This document shows positions 7,871 to 16,102 of a stretch of 42,432 nucleotides of DNA, piece after piece. The translations under genes were made by a program, and so were the position numbers. The DNA is from Actinomycetota bacterium. Its GTDB lineage: Bacteria; Actinomycetota; Thermoleophilia; Gaiellales; Gaiellaceae. The notes beneath the pieces are model-generated. The model saw nothing but the letters and a program-made list of their open reading frames with translations, did not search any database and was not told where the DNA came from. The first letter of the stretch is position 1. Each line of letters begins with the position of its first letter. Location of the stretch: assembly GCA_005883355.1 (NCBI GenBank), contig VAXG01000092.1:1-42432 (forward strand), in the 5' to 3' direction.

Positions 7871-8113
7871 ATGACAAAGCGCACTTCCCTCAATCTCGAC
7901 TTCGCGCTGGTCGATGAGGCTAAAGAGGTCCTGGAGACGAAGGAGACGACGGAGACAATCCACAAGGCTCTCAAAGAGGTTGTCCGCAACGAGCGCCTAC
8001 GGCGTCTCTCTCGCCGACGCTTCGATTTCTCTAACGAAGACCTGGACGCTCTACGAACATCTCGCTCAGAGAATGCGGCAGGAGTCTCGGTCAGCCCCAG
8101 GGCTACCGCGTAA
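7871..8113 (+). CDS. vapB: VapB-family antitoxin
   Basis: An 80-aa antitoxin. The N-terminus MTKRTSLNLDFALVDEAKEV is the ribbon-helix-helix that binds DNA. The helix that follows (ETTETIHKALKEVVRN) completes the dimer, and the C-terminal region (RRRFDFSNEDLDALR) should thread into the toxin's active site. The ATG at 7871 is chosen over an upstream in-frame ATG at 7817 because GGAAGG precedes it by 8 nt and the domain starts there. VapC follows 3 bp after the stop. The region 7740-8600 is visibly more AT-rich than its surroundings, consistent with transfer. Confidence 0.85.
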   Translation: MTKRTSLNLDFALVDEAKEVLETKETTETIHKALKEVVRNERLRRLSRRRFDFSNEDLDALRTSRSENAAGVSVSPRATA

Positions 8114-8116
8114 CGT

Positions 8117-8524
8117 TTGGAACTCGCGGACACTAGCGCCTGGACGAACAGGCACAAAGACCCGGCTGTTGACCGGGACTTTGAAGAGCGGATCCTCGCC
8201 GATGAAGTCGCGACGTGTCCGATGGTCGTCATGGAGCTTCTGTGGACGACCCAGTCCCAGCAGGAGTTTGAAGATCTTCGCCGGGACCTTGATGTATTGG
8301 CGAAGGTCACCAACGACCAGGACAGTTGGGATCGGGCGATAGACGTATGGCGTGAACTGGTTGTCCAAGGGCGACACCGCCAGGTCAAAATCCCGGATCT
8401 TCTGGTCGCGGCCAGCGCTGATATCGCCGGTCTTCCGGTCTGTCACTACGACGGCGACTTTGACGTAATCGCCACGATCACAGGCCAGCGCGTTCGGGCG
8501 ATAGCCCCTATCGGCAGCCTGTAA
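8117..8524 (+). CDS. vapC: VapC-family PIN-domain ribonuclease toxin
   Basis: PIN-domain endoribonuclease of 135 aa, the toxin of the VapBC pair. Acidic metal-binding residues are present: D5 (ELADTSAW), E40 (VVMELLW), D94 (KIPDLLVAASA) and D112/D115 (HYDGDFDVIA). The length is normal for the family, and the active site appears intact. The start is TTG at 8117, 3 bp after the VapB stop; no ATG or GTG lies closer. Cleavage targets in this family are tRNA or rRNA, and which one applies here cannot be read from the sequence. The stretch 8525-8648 after it holds no gene I can see. Confidence 0.87.
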   Translation: MELADTSAWTNRHKDPAVDRDFEERILADEVATCPMVVMELLWTTQSQQEFEDLRRDLDVLAKVTNDQDSWDRAIDVWRELVVQGRHRQVKIPDLLVAASADIAGLPVCHYDGDFDVIATITGQRVRAIAPIGSL

Positions 8525-8648
8525 TCGACTCCCAAAGAGCTGGCTTTTTCGATCAACTCGACCAACCGGAAGGAGATCGTCGCGCCCCTTACGCTCGTAA
8601 CTAGCGATCAAGCTGGCCTGCTACCCAACATCGGCTCAACGGATGCGG

Positions 8649-9218
8649 CTAGAGCGGAGCGTCGAAGACGCCGAACCAGCGGGTCAGGTCTGGCTCCACC
8701 GGCAGCTCCTTCTCCAGCTTGGCCTTGAGCTCCAGCTCCTCCGCGTTGTCTCGTTTCTGCTCCTCGCCCGTCGGGACGAAGGGCCAGAACGCGCCCCGCT
8801 TGTAGCCGTAGATCCAGTAGACCGGACGCTTGCCGCCGCTGAACTTGAACACGGCGGCGAGTAACTGCGACCCGAATCCCTGCTCCTCCAGGCCCTGGGC
8901 CACCGCGTGGATCGTCGTTACCTGATCCTCGAGGTCGGGATCACGGACGATGATCCACGTGTAGCCGAAGGAGTCTTCGCGCCGCTCGAGCTTCGACCCG
9001 GACCCGCCGGCAACTCCGTCGAGGAGCTGCTGCAGATCGTTCTCAGCGCGCACGAACTCTCCGGCCGAGAGCGGCTTGAAGACGATCCCGCCCGCGCCGG
9101 CGCTGCGCAGACCGAGCTCGGTGTCAAGCGTCACCGCTGCCGTGGTCAGCGCGAAGAGCCGTTCTCGCGCCGGCCCGGCGAGCTTTTTCTTGCCGAACAG
9201 GACATCGCGCAGGCCCAC
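8649..9218 (-). CDS. PspA-associated protein PspAB-like
   Basis: A 189-aa soluble protein starting MGLRDVLFGKKKLAGPARER and ending in a tryptophan-rich acidic tail (DLTRWFGVFDAPL). I recognise it as the protein usually annotated PspAB, which in actinobacteria and Thermus relatives lies beside htpX and sometimes pspA. Its fold is two alpha/beta lobes (LDTELGLRSAGAGGIVFKP; TWIIVRDPDLEDQVTTIHAV). The biochemical role is not established; membrane-stress function is inferred from the neighbour. It starts 7 bp after the htpX stop, so the two form an operon. No pspA gene lies in the window. Confidence 0.8.
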   Translation of the reverse strand: MGLRDVLFGKKKLAGPARERLFALTTAAVTLDTELGLRSAGAGGIVFKPLSAGEFVRAENDLQQLLDGVAGGSGSKLERREDSFGYTWIIVRDPDLEDQVTTIHAVAQGLEEQGFGSQLLAAVFKFSGGKRPVYWIYGYKRGAFWPFVPTGEEQKRDNAEELELKAKLEKELPVEPDLTRWFGVFDAPL

Positions 9219-9225
9219 GCCAGGG

Positions 9226-10140
9226 CTACGCGACCGGCCGGCCCATTTCTCGGGCGATCTCGGCCAATGCTTCGAGGCGCTTCTCGAGCGGCGGATGCGT
9301 CATGAAGAGCGTCCGCGCCGAATTCTTCACCGAGGTCGGGATGATGAAGAAGGCATTCATGGTCTCGACCTGGCGCAGGTCCTGGGTGGGAATCCTGAAG
9401 ATGTCGCTCGTGATCTTCTGCAGCGCACTCATCAGATGCTCGGGTGCGCCGGTGATCAGCGCCGACCCGCGATCGGCAGCGAACTCGCGGTAGCGCGAGA
9501 TCGCAAGGATGAGGATCTGGCTGAGGAAGTAGGTCACGACGGACACGAGGAGGATGATCAACCAGACCGGAACGCCGTTGTTGTCGCGATTCCGTCCGCC
9601 GCCCCCGAACATCCCGCCGTACAGCCCGAAGCGGGTGAGCAGGCCGGCAAGCATTGCGAAGAAGCTGGCCACGGTCATGATCAACACGTCGCGGTTCGCC
9701 ACGTGAGAGAGCTCGTGCGCGAGCACGCCCTCCACCTCCTGCGGCTCCAGGCGCTGCCACAGACCGCGCGTCACCGCAACGGCGGCGTGCTTCGGACTAC
9801 GCCCCGTCGCGAACGCGTTCGGAACGTCCGTGTCGATGATCGCGACCCGCGGCTTCGGCAGGTCCGCCATCGCACAGAGCCGTTCGATCATGTCGTGCAG
9901 CTCCGGCGCCTGATCGCGCTCGACGACCTTCGCGCCCGACGCCGCCAGTGCGAGCTTGTCGGACGTGAAGTACTGGAAGAAGGCGAGTCCGACGACGATC
10001 AGGATCAGCGGGACGAGGCCGACATTCAGGACGTTGAAGAGGACGACTGCAAAGACGACGTAGAGAAGCCCGAGCAGCGAGCCCGTGAGGAGTATTCGCA
10101 ACGTCAGACCGGCGTCGCGACCGTACGACCTGCGTTTCAT
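9226..10140 (-). CDS. htpX: Membrane zinc metalloprotease HtpX
   Basis: Integral membrane M48 protease of 304 aa that degrades misfolded membrane proteins. Two N-terminal hydrophobic segments lie at about 15-55. The zinc motif HELSH has H142, E143 and H146, and E219 in REFAADRGSA is the third ligand. Two further hydrophobic segments (about 155-172 and 192-214) lie between them, as in the family. The ATG at 10140 is preceded by AAGGAG at 10 nt. An in-frame extension further upstream reads through the divergent gene and was discarded. The start codon is only 15 bp from the likely start of the divergent membrane-protein gene. Confidence 0.94.
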   Translation of the reverse strand: MKRRSYGRDAGLTLRILLTGSLLGLLYVVFAVVLFNVLNVGLVPLILIVVGLAFFQYFTSDKLALAASGAKVVERDQAPELHDMIERLCAMADLPKPRVAIIDTDVPNAFATGRSPKHAAVAVTRGLWQRLEPQEVEGVLAHELSHVANRDVLIMTVASFFAMLAGLLTRFGLYGGMFGGGGRNRDNNGVPVWLIILLVSVVTYFLSQILILAISRYREFAADRGSALITGAPEHLMSALQKITSDIFRIPTQDLRQVETMNAFFIIPTSVKNSARTLFMTHPPLEKRLEALAEIAREMGRPVA

Positions 10141-10155
10141 CGAGAATCGCTCTCC

Positions 10156-12042
10156 TTGAAGGCGAGGGTTATAGGAGGAATCGTAGCCGGGGGGCTCGCC
10201 ACTGCGGCGTTCCTGGTGGCAAGCGCTACCGCGCAAGCCCGGCCGACGATCCACGTCGTGCCGCCCGACGGCATTTTCGCCGCAGGTGGGGTCGGCGCGG
10301 CCGGTCTCTACGTGCCTGGGGCCGGAGGGTCGGTGAGCCGGGCAGTCGCGATCGCGGCCCTCAGGCGCGGCAAGGCCCCAAGCGAGCTGGGCGTTCCCCA
10401 GGGAAAGATCCTCGTCGACCTCGCCTTTGGCACCCCGGTGCAACCGCTCCAGCCCGGGGTCTACATCAGCCTCCCACCGCCGGGAGAGCACCCGAACACG
10501 AGGCGCTACGGCGTGGTGATCGTCGGCGCCGGCTACGACGGCATCCTCACGTCCGGGTCCACACGGATCCGAGGCCTCGTTTCGATCGCCGACATCGCAC
10601 CGACGGCGGTCGCTCTGCAAGCGGGCCGATCCCCACGGATCCGCTCCGAGCGCGACCGGAATGCGCTGGAGGACCTGCACCAGCTCGACACTCGCCTCGC
10701 GCGCGTCCACCGTGACCGCGGCTGGGTGTTCGTCACGGTGGTGCTGACGATTATCGGGCTCACCTTGTTCGCGCCGCGCGCAGCGGCCGTCGGCGGGGCC
10801 GCGGCCTTCACGGCGTCACTGCTCCTCTCCTGGGCGGGTGCAAGCCGGCTCGGCCTCGTGATTCCGGCGATGGCGGCGATGACGATCGCCCTTGCGGTTG
10901 CAGGCTCGTTTCGCCGGAGCGTCGTGCCCATCGTCCTGGCGGCATTTCTCGCGGCCTTGACGATCGTGCTCGCCATCGACCCCGAGCTGAACTCGCTCGC
11001 CGTGCTCGGCGCGCGACCCGACGGCGGGGGACGCTTCTACGGCATCGGCAACCAGGTCGAGACATTGCTCCTGCCTCCTGTCCTCCTGGCCGCGGCGATC
11101 GGCGGACTGCGTTGGCTCGTCCCGCTCGCAGGGTTGATGCTTCTCGCGATCGGCTGGAGCAAGACGGGAGCGGACGGCGGCGGCGTCCTCGTCTTCGCAA
11201 CAGCACTCGGCGTGCTGGCTTTGCGTCTCCGCGGGCTGGCGGTCACTCCGCGTCGCCTTGCTCTCGTCGCGGTGATCGTTCTCGTCGTCGCGCTCGCATT
11301 CGTCGGCCTCGACGCTGCGCTCGGCGGATCCAGTCACGTCACGCGCGCCGTCGGAAGTGGCCCCGACTCGCTCCTCGGAGGTCTCGGGCATCGGCTGCAC
11401 CTCTCGTGGTCGGCTTTGACCGACCGCTGGTTCCACGGCGTGATCTTCCTCAGCTGTCTGGCTGCGCTCGTACTGATGGCCACGATTGGGCCCCGGCGCG
11501 CGACGGTCGATGCCCTGCTCGCCGGGCTCGCGGTGTCGCTGCTCGTGAACGACACACCGGTCGACGTGATCGGCCTCGGCGCGCTTGGCTGCTGGGCTCT
11601 CGTCCGTTGGGAGTCAGTAGACTCGCGCCCGATGCGCCGGGGAGCTTTGATCGCCGCCGCTGCCACCGCGGCCGTGCTCGCACTCGCGGGCTGCGGAAAA
11701 CAAGGCGTCGTCCGTCCGCTGCCAGACACGGTCGTCGGAACCGTCAAGGCCGAGGCGCCGGGAAAGGCGATCCTCCTCAGCCAGGGTTGCGGCTCGTGTC
11801 ACACCTTCAAGCCGGCCGGCCCGGGAGCGACCGGAACGATCGGGCCCGACCTGGACAAGCTTCCCCAGTACGCCCAGAAGGCGCACCAGCCTCTGGCGCA
11901 GTTCGTGCACAACTCGATCGTCGATCCGAACAAGTACGTCGAGAAGGGCTATCCGAGGAACGTCATGCCGAAGACCTACAAGAGCCTGCCGCCCAACGAC
12001 ATCAAGGCCCTCGTCGACTTCCTGACGAAGCCGCAAGGCTGA
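10156..12042 (+). CDS. Polytopic membrane protein in continuous frame with a C-terminal lipoprotein-type cytochrome c
   Basis: One open frame of 628 codons from TTG 10156; the start is uncertain, with GTG near 10219 possible. It begins with a signal-like segment (VIGGIVAGGLATAAFLVASA). Next comes an external domain of about 150 residues (THVVPPDGIFAAGG-like, YGVVIVGAGYDGIL, IADIAPTAVALQAG) recalling part of an alkaline-phosphatase-like fold, then about 8-10 hydrophobic helices (residues 190-490). With no stop codon the frame then runs into MRRGALIAAA, a lipoprotein signal and a class I cytochrome c. No known protein of this order comes to mind. It may be a true fusion or two genes whose separating stop was lost; a TAG exists in the +1 frame at 11618. 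Likely role: membrane redox or cell-envelope metabolism, unproven. Confidence 0.6.
   Translation: MKARVIGGIVAGGLATAAFLVASATAQARPTIHVVPPDGIFAAGGVGAAGLYVPGAGGSVSRAVAIAALRRGKAPSELGVPQGKILVDLAFGTPVQPLQPGVYISLPPPGEHPNTRRYGVVIVGAGYDGILTSGSTRIRGLVSIADIAPTAVALQAGRSPRIRSERDRNALEDLHQLDTRLARVHRDRGWVFVTVVLTIIGLTLFAPRAAAVGGAAAFTASLLLSWAGASRLGLVIPAMAAMTIALAVAGSFRRSVVPIVLAAFLAALTIVLAIDPELNSLAVLGARPDGGGRFYGIGNQVETLLLPPVLLAAAIGGLRWLVPLAGLMLLAIGWSKTGADGGGVLVFATALGVLALRLRGLAVTPRRLALVAVIVLVVALAFVGLDAALGGSSHVTRAVGSGPDSLLGGLGHRLHLSWSALTDRWFHGVIFLSCLAALVLMATIGPRRATVDALLAGLAVSLLVNDTPVDVIGLGALGCWALVRWESVDSRPMRRGALIAAAATAAVLALAGCGKQGVVRPLPDTVVGTVKAEAPGKAILLSQGCGSCHTFKPAGPGATGTIGPDLDKLPQYAQKAHQPLAQFVHNSIVDPNKYVEKGYPRNVMPKTYKSLPPNDIKALVDFLTKPQG
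11618..11623 (+). promoter_or_regulatory. Possible leaderless -10 box (TAGACT) for cytochrome c
   Basis: TAGACT fits the actinobacterial TANNNT consensus and ends 8 nt before the ATG at 11632, the spacing seen at other starts in this window. It lies inside the upstream reading frame, so chance occurrence is quite possible. Confidence 0.35.
11632..12042 (+). CDS. Lipoprotein cytochrome c (alternative independent start inside the longer frame)
   Basis: Reading from ATG 11632 gives a self-contained 136-aa protein. It has a basic N-terminus, a hydrophobic core, a lipobox LAGC with Cys21, a linker, and a class I cytochrome c domain. The haem motif is CGSCH (C53, C56, H57), and the distal Met is in NVMPKTYKSLPPNDIKALVD. 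A TAGACT box 8 nt before the ATG would suit a leaderless transcript. These points favour a separate gene that anchors to the outer face of the membrane and carries electrons. It overlaps the HAD gene downstream by CTGA. Confidence 0.7.
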   Translation: MRRGALIAAAATAAVLALAGCGKQGVVRPLPDTVVGTVKAEAPGKAILLSQGCGSCHTFKPAGPGATGTIGPDLDKLPQYAQKAHQPLAQFVHNSIVDPNKYVEKGYPRNVMPKTYKSLPPNDIKALVDFLTKPQG

Positions 12043-12866
12043 TCCTTCCGCAAGACTTCCCGCGCGAGATCGACGCCGTTGCGTGCGACCTCGACCGCAC
12101 GCTGATCGGCGAGGACACGATCCTGCGGCCCAGGACCCGCGCGGCGATCGCCGCTACGCGCGCTGTCGGAATTCACGTGGTGCTGGTGACGGGGCGCATG
12201 TTCCGCTCCGTCCGCCGTTACGCGGTGGAGGCAGGAATCGACGAGCCGGTCGTCTGCTACCAGGGCGCAGTCGTCGCGGACCCCGTGGACGGACGCTGGC
12301 TCCGTCACGTGCCGATTCCGCTCGAGGTTGCGCGCGAAACGATTGCGGTCCTGAACGCGGAGGGCTTCGGGCTCAACTGCTACGTCAACGACGAGCTGTA
12401 CGTCGCAGAGATCACGCCTGAGGCGAAGCGCTACGCGGACTTCCAGGACCTCGAGTTGCATCCGGTTGGTGACCTGCTCGAGTGGCTCGACCAGGAGCCG
12501 ACGAAGCTCGTCGTCATCGACGATCCCGAGGTGCTGGACCGACTGGAACAGCGCATGCAGGAGCGTTTCGACGGTCGCCTCTACATCTCGAAGTCGCTGC
12601 CGTACTTCCTCGAGTTCGCCTCGCCGGACGTGACGAAGGCAACCGGCCTCGCGTTCCTCGCCGATCACCTCGGCTTTGCCCGCGAACGAACCGTGGCGTT
12701 CGGCGACGGAGAGAACGACATCCAGCTTGTCGAGTGGGCCGGCCACGGCGTGGCGGTCGAGAACGCCCACCCCCGGGTGAAGGAGGTCGCCGACTTCGTC
12801 TGCCCTTCCGTCGACGAGGAAGGCGTGGCTCAAACGCTCGAGGCGTACCTACACTCCCGCACATGA
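12039..12866 (+). CDS. Cof-type HAD-superfamily phosphatase with apparent CTG start
   Basis: HAD hydrolase of the Cof/YbiV type, about 275 aa. Motif I is DLDRTL near residue 17, motif II is VTGRMFRS, and motif III/IV is GDGENDIQLVEWAG. A C2-type cap covers about 75-195. It should dephosphorylate small sugar or nucleotide phosphates in the cytosol. No ATG, GTG or TTG lies in frame between the upstream region and motif I; the next one would remove motif I. The best start is CTG at 12039, which overlaps the TGA of the cytochrome gene (CTGA) in the same way as ATGA junctions. The 3' end overlaps serS by ATGA. Confidence 0.85.
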   Translation: MILPQDFPREIDAVACDLDRTLIGEDTILRPRTRAAIAATRAVGIHVVLVTGRMFRSVRRYAVEAGIDEPVVCYQGAVVADPVDGRWLRHVPIPLEVARETIAVLNAEGFGLNCYVNDELYVAEITPEAKRYADFQDLELHPVGDLLEWLDQEPTKLVVIDDPEVLDRLEQRMQERFDGRLYISKSLPYFLEFASPDVTKATGLAFLADHLGFARERTVAFGDGENDIQLVEWAGHGVAVENAHPRVKEVADFVCPSVDEEGVAQTLEAYLHSRT

Positions 12867-14089
12867 TCGATCTCCGTGCCGCCCGCAGCGATCCGGACGC
12901 TTTCCGAGCTGCGCTGGCCCGGAAGGGAGCGGCCGAGGTCTTCGACGAGCTGCTCGAGGCCGACCGCGCCGTCAGGGAGATCCAGCCGCGTGTCGAGGAG
13001 CTCCGCGCGGCACGAAAGGTCAAGGGCAAGCCGACACCGGAGCAACTCGAGGAGCTGGAGCGGATCAAGACCGAGCTGCAGTCGCTCGAGCAGCAGCTGG
13101 CGGCTGCCGAGGGCCGGCGCAAGGAGCTGCTCGACCGTGTCCCGAATCCACCGGACGAGGCGACGCCCGACGGGTTCGAGGAGGAGGACGCGAGGGAGAT
13201 TCGGCGCTGGGGCGATCCTCCGTCGTTCAACGTTCCCGCGAGGGACCACCTGGAGCTCGCCGGCGGAGGCATCGACCTCGAGCGGGGCGCGAAGGTCTCG
13301 GGCTCGCGCTTCGCATTTCGCAGCGGCGACGTCGCGTTGCTCGAGCTCGCGCTCTACCGGTTCGCTCTCGACCGGCTCACGAGCCGTGGTTTCACACCCG
13401 TCCTGCCGCCGGTGCTCGTCCGTGAAGAGGCGATGTACGGGACCGGGTTCTTCCCCACCGACGAGGTGAACCTCTACGCAGTCGAACGAGACGAGCTCTT
13501 CCTCGTCGGAACCTCAGAGGTTCCACTCGCCGCGATGCACGGCGCGGAGATCCTGGACGCCGACGATCTGCCGCTGCGTTACGCCGGGTACTCGACGTGC
13601 TTCCGCCGTGAAGCCGGCGCGGCCGGCAAGGACACGCGCGGGATGTTCCGCGTCCATCAGTTCGACAAGGTCGAGATGTTCGTCTTCACCCGACCGGAGT
13701 GGTCACGCGATGAGCACGATCGGCTGCTCGACATCGAGGAAGAGCTCGTGCAGGAACTGGAGATCCCGTACCGCGTGGTCAACATAGCCGCCGGCGACCT
13801 CGGCGCATCGGCGGCGAAGAAGTACGACATCGAGGCCTGGTTCCCCTCGCAGGAGCGCTACCGCGAGATCACGTCGACGTCGAACACGACCGACTATCAG
13901 GCCCGCCGTCTAGAGATCCGCCATCGGCGCGACGACAAGCAGCTGGAGCCGGTGCACACGCTGAACGGCACAGCCGTGACCGGGCGCGCGATGCTCGCGA
14001 TCATGGAGAACTTCCAGGAAGGCGACGGCTCGGTGTCGATCCCCGGCTCGCTGCACGAGTTCGGCGCACCACAGAAGCTCAACCCGTGA
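12863..14089 (+). CDS. serS: Seryl-tRNA synthetase
   Basis: Charges serine tRNAs with serine; 408 aa, cytosolic. The N-terminal long coiled-coil arm that grips the tRNA-Ser variable loop covers residues 30-100 (EELRAARKVKGKPTPEQLEE and the following heptads). The class II core has motif 2 (CFRREAGAAGKDTRGMFRVH) and motif 3 (GRAMLAIMENFQ), with FDKVEMF and LNGTAVTGR between. The ATG at 12863 overlaps the HAD stop (ATGA). All four standard serine-tRNA anticodon classes are encoded downstream in this same window. Confidence 0.97.
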   Translation: MIDLRAARSDPDAFRAALARKGAAEVFDELLEADRAVREIQPRVEELRAARKVKGKPTPEQLEELERIKTELQSLEQQLAAAEGRRKELLDRVPNPPDEATPDGFEEEDAREIRRWGDPPSFNVPARDHLELAGGGIDLERGAKVSGSRFAFRSGDVALLELALYRFALDRLTSRGFTPVLPPVLVREEAMYGTGFFPTDEVNLYAVERDELFLVGTSEVPLAAMHGAEILDADDLPLRYAGYSTCFRREAGAAGKDTRGMFRVHQFDKVEMFVFTRPEWSRDEHDRLLDIEEELVQELEIPYRVVNIAAGDLGASAAKKYDIEAWFPSQERYREITSTSNTTDYQARRLEIRHRRDDKQLEPVHTLNGTAVTGRAMLAIMENFQEGDGSVSIPGSLHEFGAPQKLNP

Positions 14090-14131
14090 GCGTTCGCGAC
14101 CGTCTGTAGCCCCTCACTCGTCTCAGGGGTC

Positions 14132-14162
14132 GTGACTTCCGGCAACAACGCCGAGGAGTCAC
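14132..14162 (+). terminator. Hairpin after serS, possible terminator
   Basis: GTGACT at 14132-14137 pairs with AGTCAC at 14157-14162, with further inner pairing CCGGC/GCCG. A second small stem CCCCT/AGGGG (14110-14129) precedes it. There is no T-run, so termination is only suggested. Confidence 0.35.
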
Positions 14163-14190
14163 GGACACATCAAATAAGGGGGCAGAGAAA

Positions 14191-14649
14191 TTGTCCGTTG
14201 AAAGCCCGCGTCTTGCGGCGGCGCAACGGACTGTGGCAGGGAGGCGAGGTGGCCCGAACGGTCGCCGTCGCTGGATCAGACTGGCATCGTGGCTCTTCAT
14301 CGTCCCGATGCTCTCGTTCTTCTCGTTCAGCGTCGTGGCAGGCGCCCGCACGGTCGGGAAGCTCGACTACGGCTCGGCGATCAAGCAACTTCCGAGCGAC
14401 AAGCCGGTCATCGTTCTGAACAGCGGCGGCAAGCCGGTGGTCTGCTCGGTGACTCAGGTACAGGCAGACCAGCTCAGCGCGCGCTGGCACAGCGGCTGGG
14501 TCAACATGGCCTTTGACGGCCGCGACTACCACACTCTCTGGCTCGACGGTCCGAACGACCACCAGATCCGTGACTACGTCGGCGGCGACTGCAAGCTCGT
14601 CCGCGTGAAGAGCATCTTCTACCTACCGTTCAACGCAAATCTCAGCTGA
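14191..14649 (+). CDS. Small single-pass membrane protein of unknown function
   Basis: A 152-aa protein from TTG 14191. It has a basic N-terminus (GRRGGPNGRRRWIRL), one hydrophobic helix at about 31-52 (LASWLFIVPMLSFFSFSVVA), then an external domain of about 100 residues rich in Asp, Gly and Trp (KPVIVLNSGGKPVVC; NMAFDGRDYHTLWLDGPND). No family is recognised. The stop is 1 nt before the start of the glycosyltransferase, so the two are almost surely co-translated and the protein may assist polysaccharide synthesis or export. Confidence 0.72.
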   Translation: MSVESPRLAAAQRTVAGRRGGPNGRRRWIRLASWLFIVPMLSFFSFSVVAGARTVGKLDYGSAIKQLPSDKPVIVLNSGGKPVVCSVTQVQADQLSARWHSGWVNMAFDGRDYHTLWLDGPNDHQIRDYVGGDCKLVRVKSIFYLPFNANLS

Positions 14650-14650
14650 C

Positions 14651-15934
14651 TTGACGGCCCGGGAGCGCGCCCAGGCTGCGATGTACGGCGCGCTCTTCGC
14701 CGTCCTCGCGGCATCCGGAATGCTCTTCCTCTCTCAGTACGCGACGGATGTTCGGTTCTGGGAGCGTTTTACGTTCGGGTACCTGTTGCTACTGGTCGGC
14801 TACACCTGGTGGCTCTTCGGCCTCCTGCTCGCACACGACATTCGGCCTCGCACCTATCCGGCGTATGACGGGGAGAAGATCGCCGTGATCATCCCCTGCT
14901 TCAACGAGTCGCCGGAGCTCGTCGGGGAGTGCATCGCGACTGTGTTCGCCGCCGAGGGACGAAAGCAGGTGATCGTCGTCGACGATGGCTCCACGAACGG
15001 CGTGCAGGATCACTTGCTCGAGATCTGCGCAGGGACAGGTGCGACCGTGGCGCTGTTCCCGGAGAACCGTGGCAAACGCGAGGCCTTGCATCTGGCCGTC
15101 ACGCATCTGCTGGACGACGACATTGACTTCGTCGTCACGATCGACAGTGACACGCTGCTCGAGCGTGACGCGCTGGTGCGAGTGGTCGAGCCGCTCAAAT
15201 CTCCGGCCATCGGCGCGTCGACCGGCAACGTGCTGCTTCTCAACGAACGGCAGAACGTGCTCACCCGGATGATCGGCACCTACTACTGGATCGGGCTCAA
15301 CGTCTACAAGCAGGCACAGTCCGTGATCCGCAGCGTGGTGTGCTGTAGCGGCTGCCTCGCGGCGTACCGCGCGGATCTCCTTCGTGAGGTGATCGACGAG
15401 TTCGCCTCGCAGCGCTTCCTCGGCGAATCGTGCACGCACTCCGAGGACCGCCATTTGACGAACCTCGTGCTGAAGCGCAACTACGACGTCGTCTACGTCG
15501 CCGACGCGGTGAGCTGGACGGAAACGCCGGCGACAGTGCGCGGCTTCCTCCGTCAGCAGCGGCGCTGGAAGCGCGGCTACATCCGTGAGTCGATCTACAC
15601 GCTCTCCTACGCGTGGCGGAACAAGAAGATGCTCTTCTTGCAGATTCTGTTGTGGGACCTGACGGCTCCCTTCCTCTCCTTGGGCCTGCGCCTCGGGCTG
15701 ATCGTGACAGCGGTTCACGCGCCGATGTTCCTTGTGACGGTGATCCTGCCTAGCTGGATCGTGATGATGCTCGTTCGGTACGTGTTCGTGCCGTTGCGTG
15801 CGCGCGACAAGGTCTTTGGCCTCTTTCTCTACATGCTCTTCTACGAGGCCTGCCTCTATTGGCTGAACATCTGGGCACTCTTCACGGTCAAGAACCGCAG
15901 CTGGGTCACGCGCCAGGTCGCCGCTCAGGTCTAA
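14651..15934 (+). CDS. Membrane glycosyltransferase family 2 (hyaluronan/NodC/cellulose-synthase-like)
   Basis: A 427-aa processive-type GT2 enzyme. Two N-terminal helices (12-30, 41-62) precede the catalytic domain. Motifs are DDGS (111-114), DSD (165-167), SEDRH with the catalytic Asp (264-268) and QQRRW (302-306). Three or more C-terminal helices form the export channel. All residues expected for polymer-forming synthases of the hyaluronan/chitin group are present. It likely polymerises a UDP-sugar and pushes the chain through the membrane; the sugar is not identifiable. TTG start at 14651, tight operon with the small membrane protein before it. Confidence 0.88.
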   Translation: MTARERAQAAMYGALFAVLAASGMLFLSQYATDVRFWERFTFGYLLLLVGYTWWLFGLLLAHDIRPRTYPAYDGEKIAVIIPCFNESPELVGECIATVFAAEGRKQVIVVDDGSTNGVQDHLLEICAGTGATVALFPENRGKREALHLAVTHLLDDDIDFVVTIDSDTLLERDALVRVVEPLKSPAIGASTGNVLLLNERQNVLTRMIGTYYWIGLNVYKQAQSVIRSVVCCSGCLAAYRADLLREVIDEFASQRFLGESCTHSEDRHLTNLVLKRNYDVVYVADAVSWTETPATVRGFLRQQRRWKRGYIRESIYTLSYAWRNKKMLFLQILLWDLTAPFLSLGLRLGLIVTAVHAPMFLVTVILPSWIVMMLVRYVFVPLRARDKVFGLFLYMLFYEACLYWLNIWALFTVKNRSWVTRQVAAQV

Positions 15935-15955
15935 CCGAGGTTACGCTGTCGCGAC

Positions 15956-16044
15956 GGCGGGGTGCCGGAGCGGTCGAACGGGACGGTCTTGAAAACCGTT
16001 GACCGTCGCAAGGCGGTCCGTGGGTTCAAATCCCACCCCCGCCG
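15956..16044 (+). tRNA. tRNA-Ser(UGA)
   Basis: Acceptor GGCGGGG (15956-15962) pairs with CCCCGCC (16037-16043), discriminator G16044. The anticodon loop is CTTGAAA with anticodon TGA. There is a long class II variable arm (GACCGTCGCAAGGCGGTC) and a T arm GTGGG-TTCAAAT-CCCAC. CCA is not encoded. A copy of its 3' end lies at 19226-19245. Confidence 0.96.
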
Positions 16045-16102
16045 CTGACCCAACGCCTTCGGCGGTGCTGACAAAACGCCCGGAGCGCGGGATCATCTAG
16101 GA

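Noticed and set aside
9076-10155. Upstream extension of the membrane-protein/cytochrome frame
   Set aside because: It lies entirely antisense to PspAB and HtpX and has the composition of a shadow frame.
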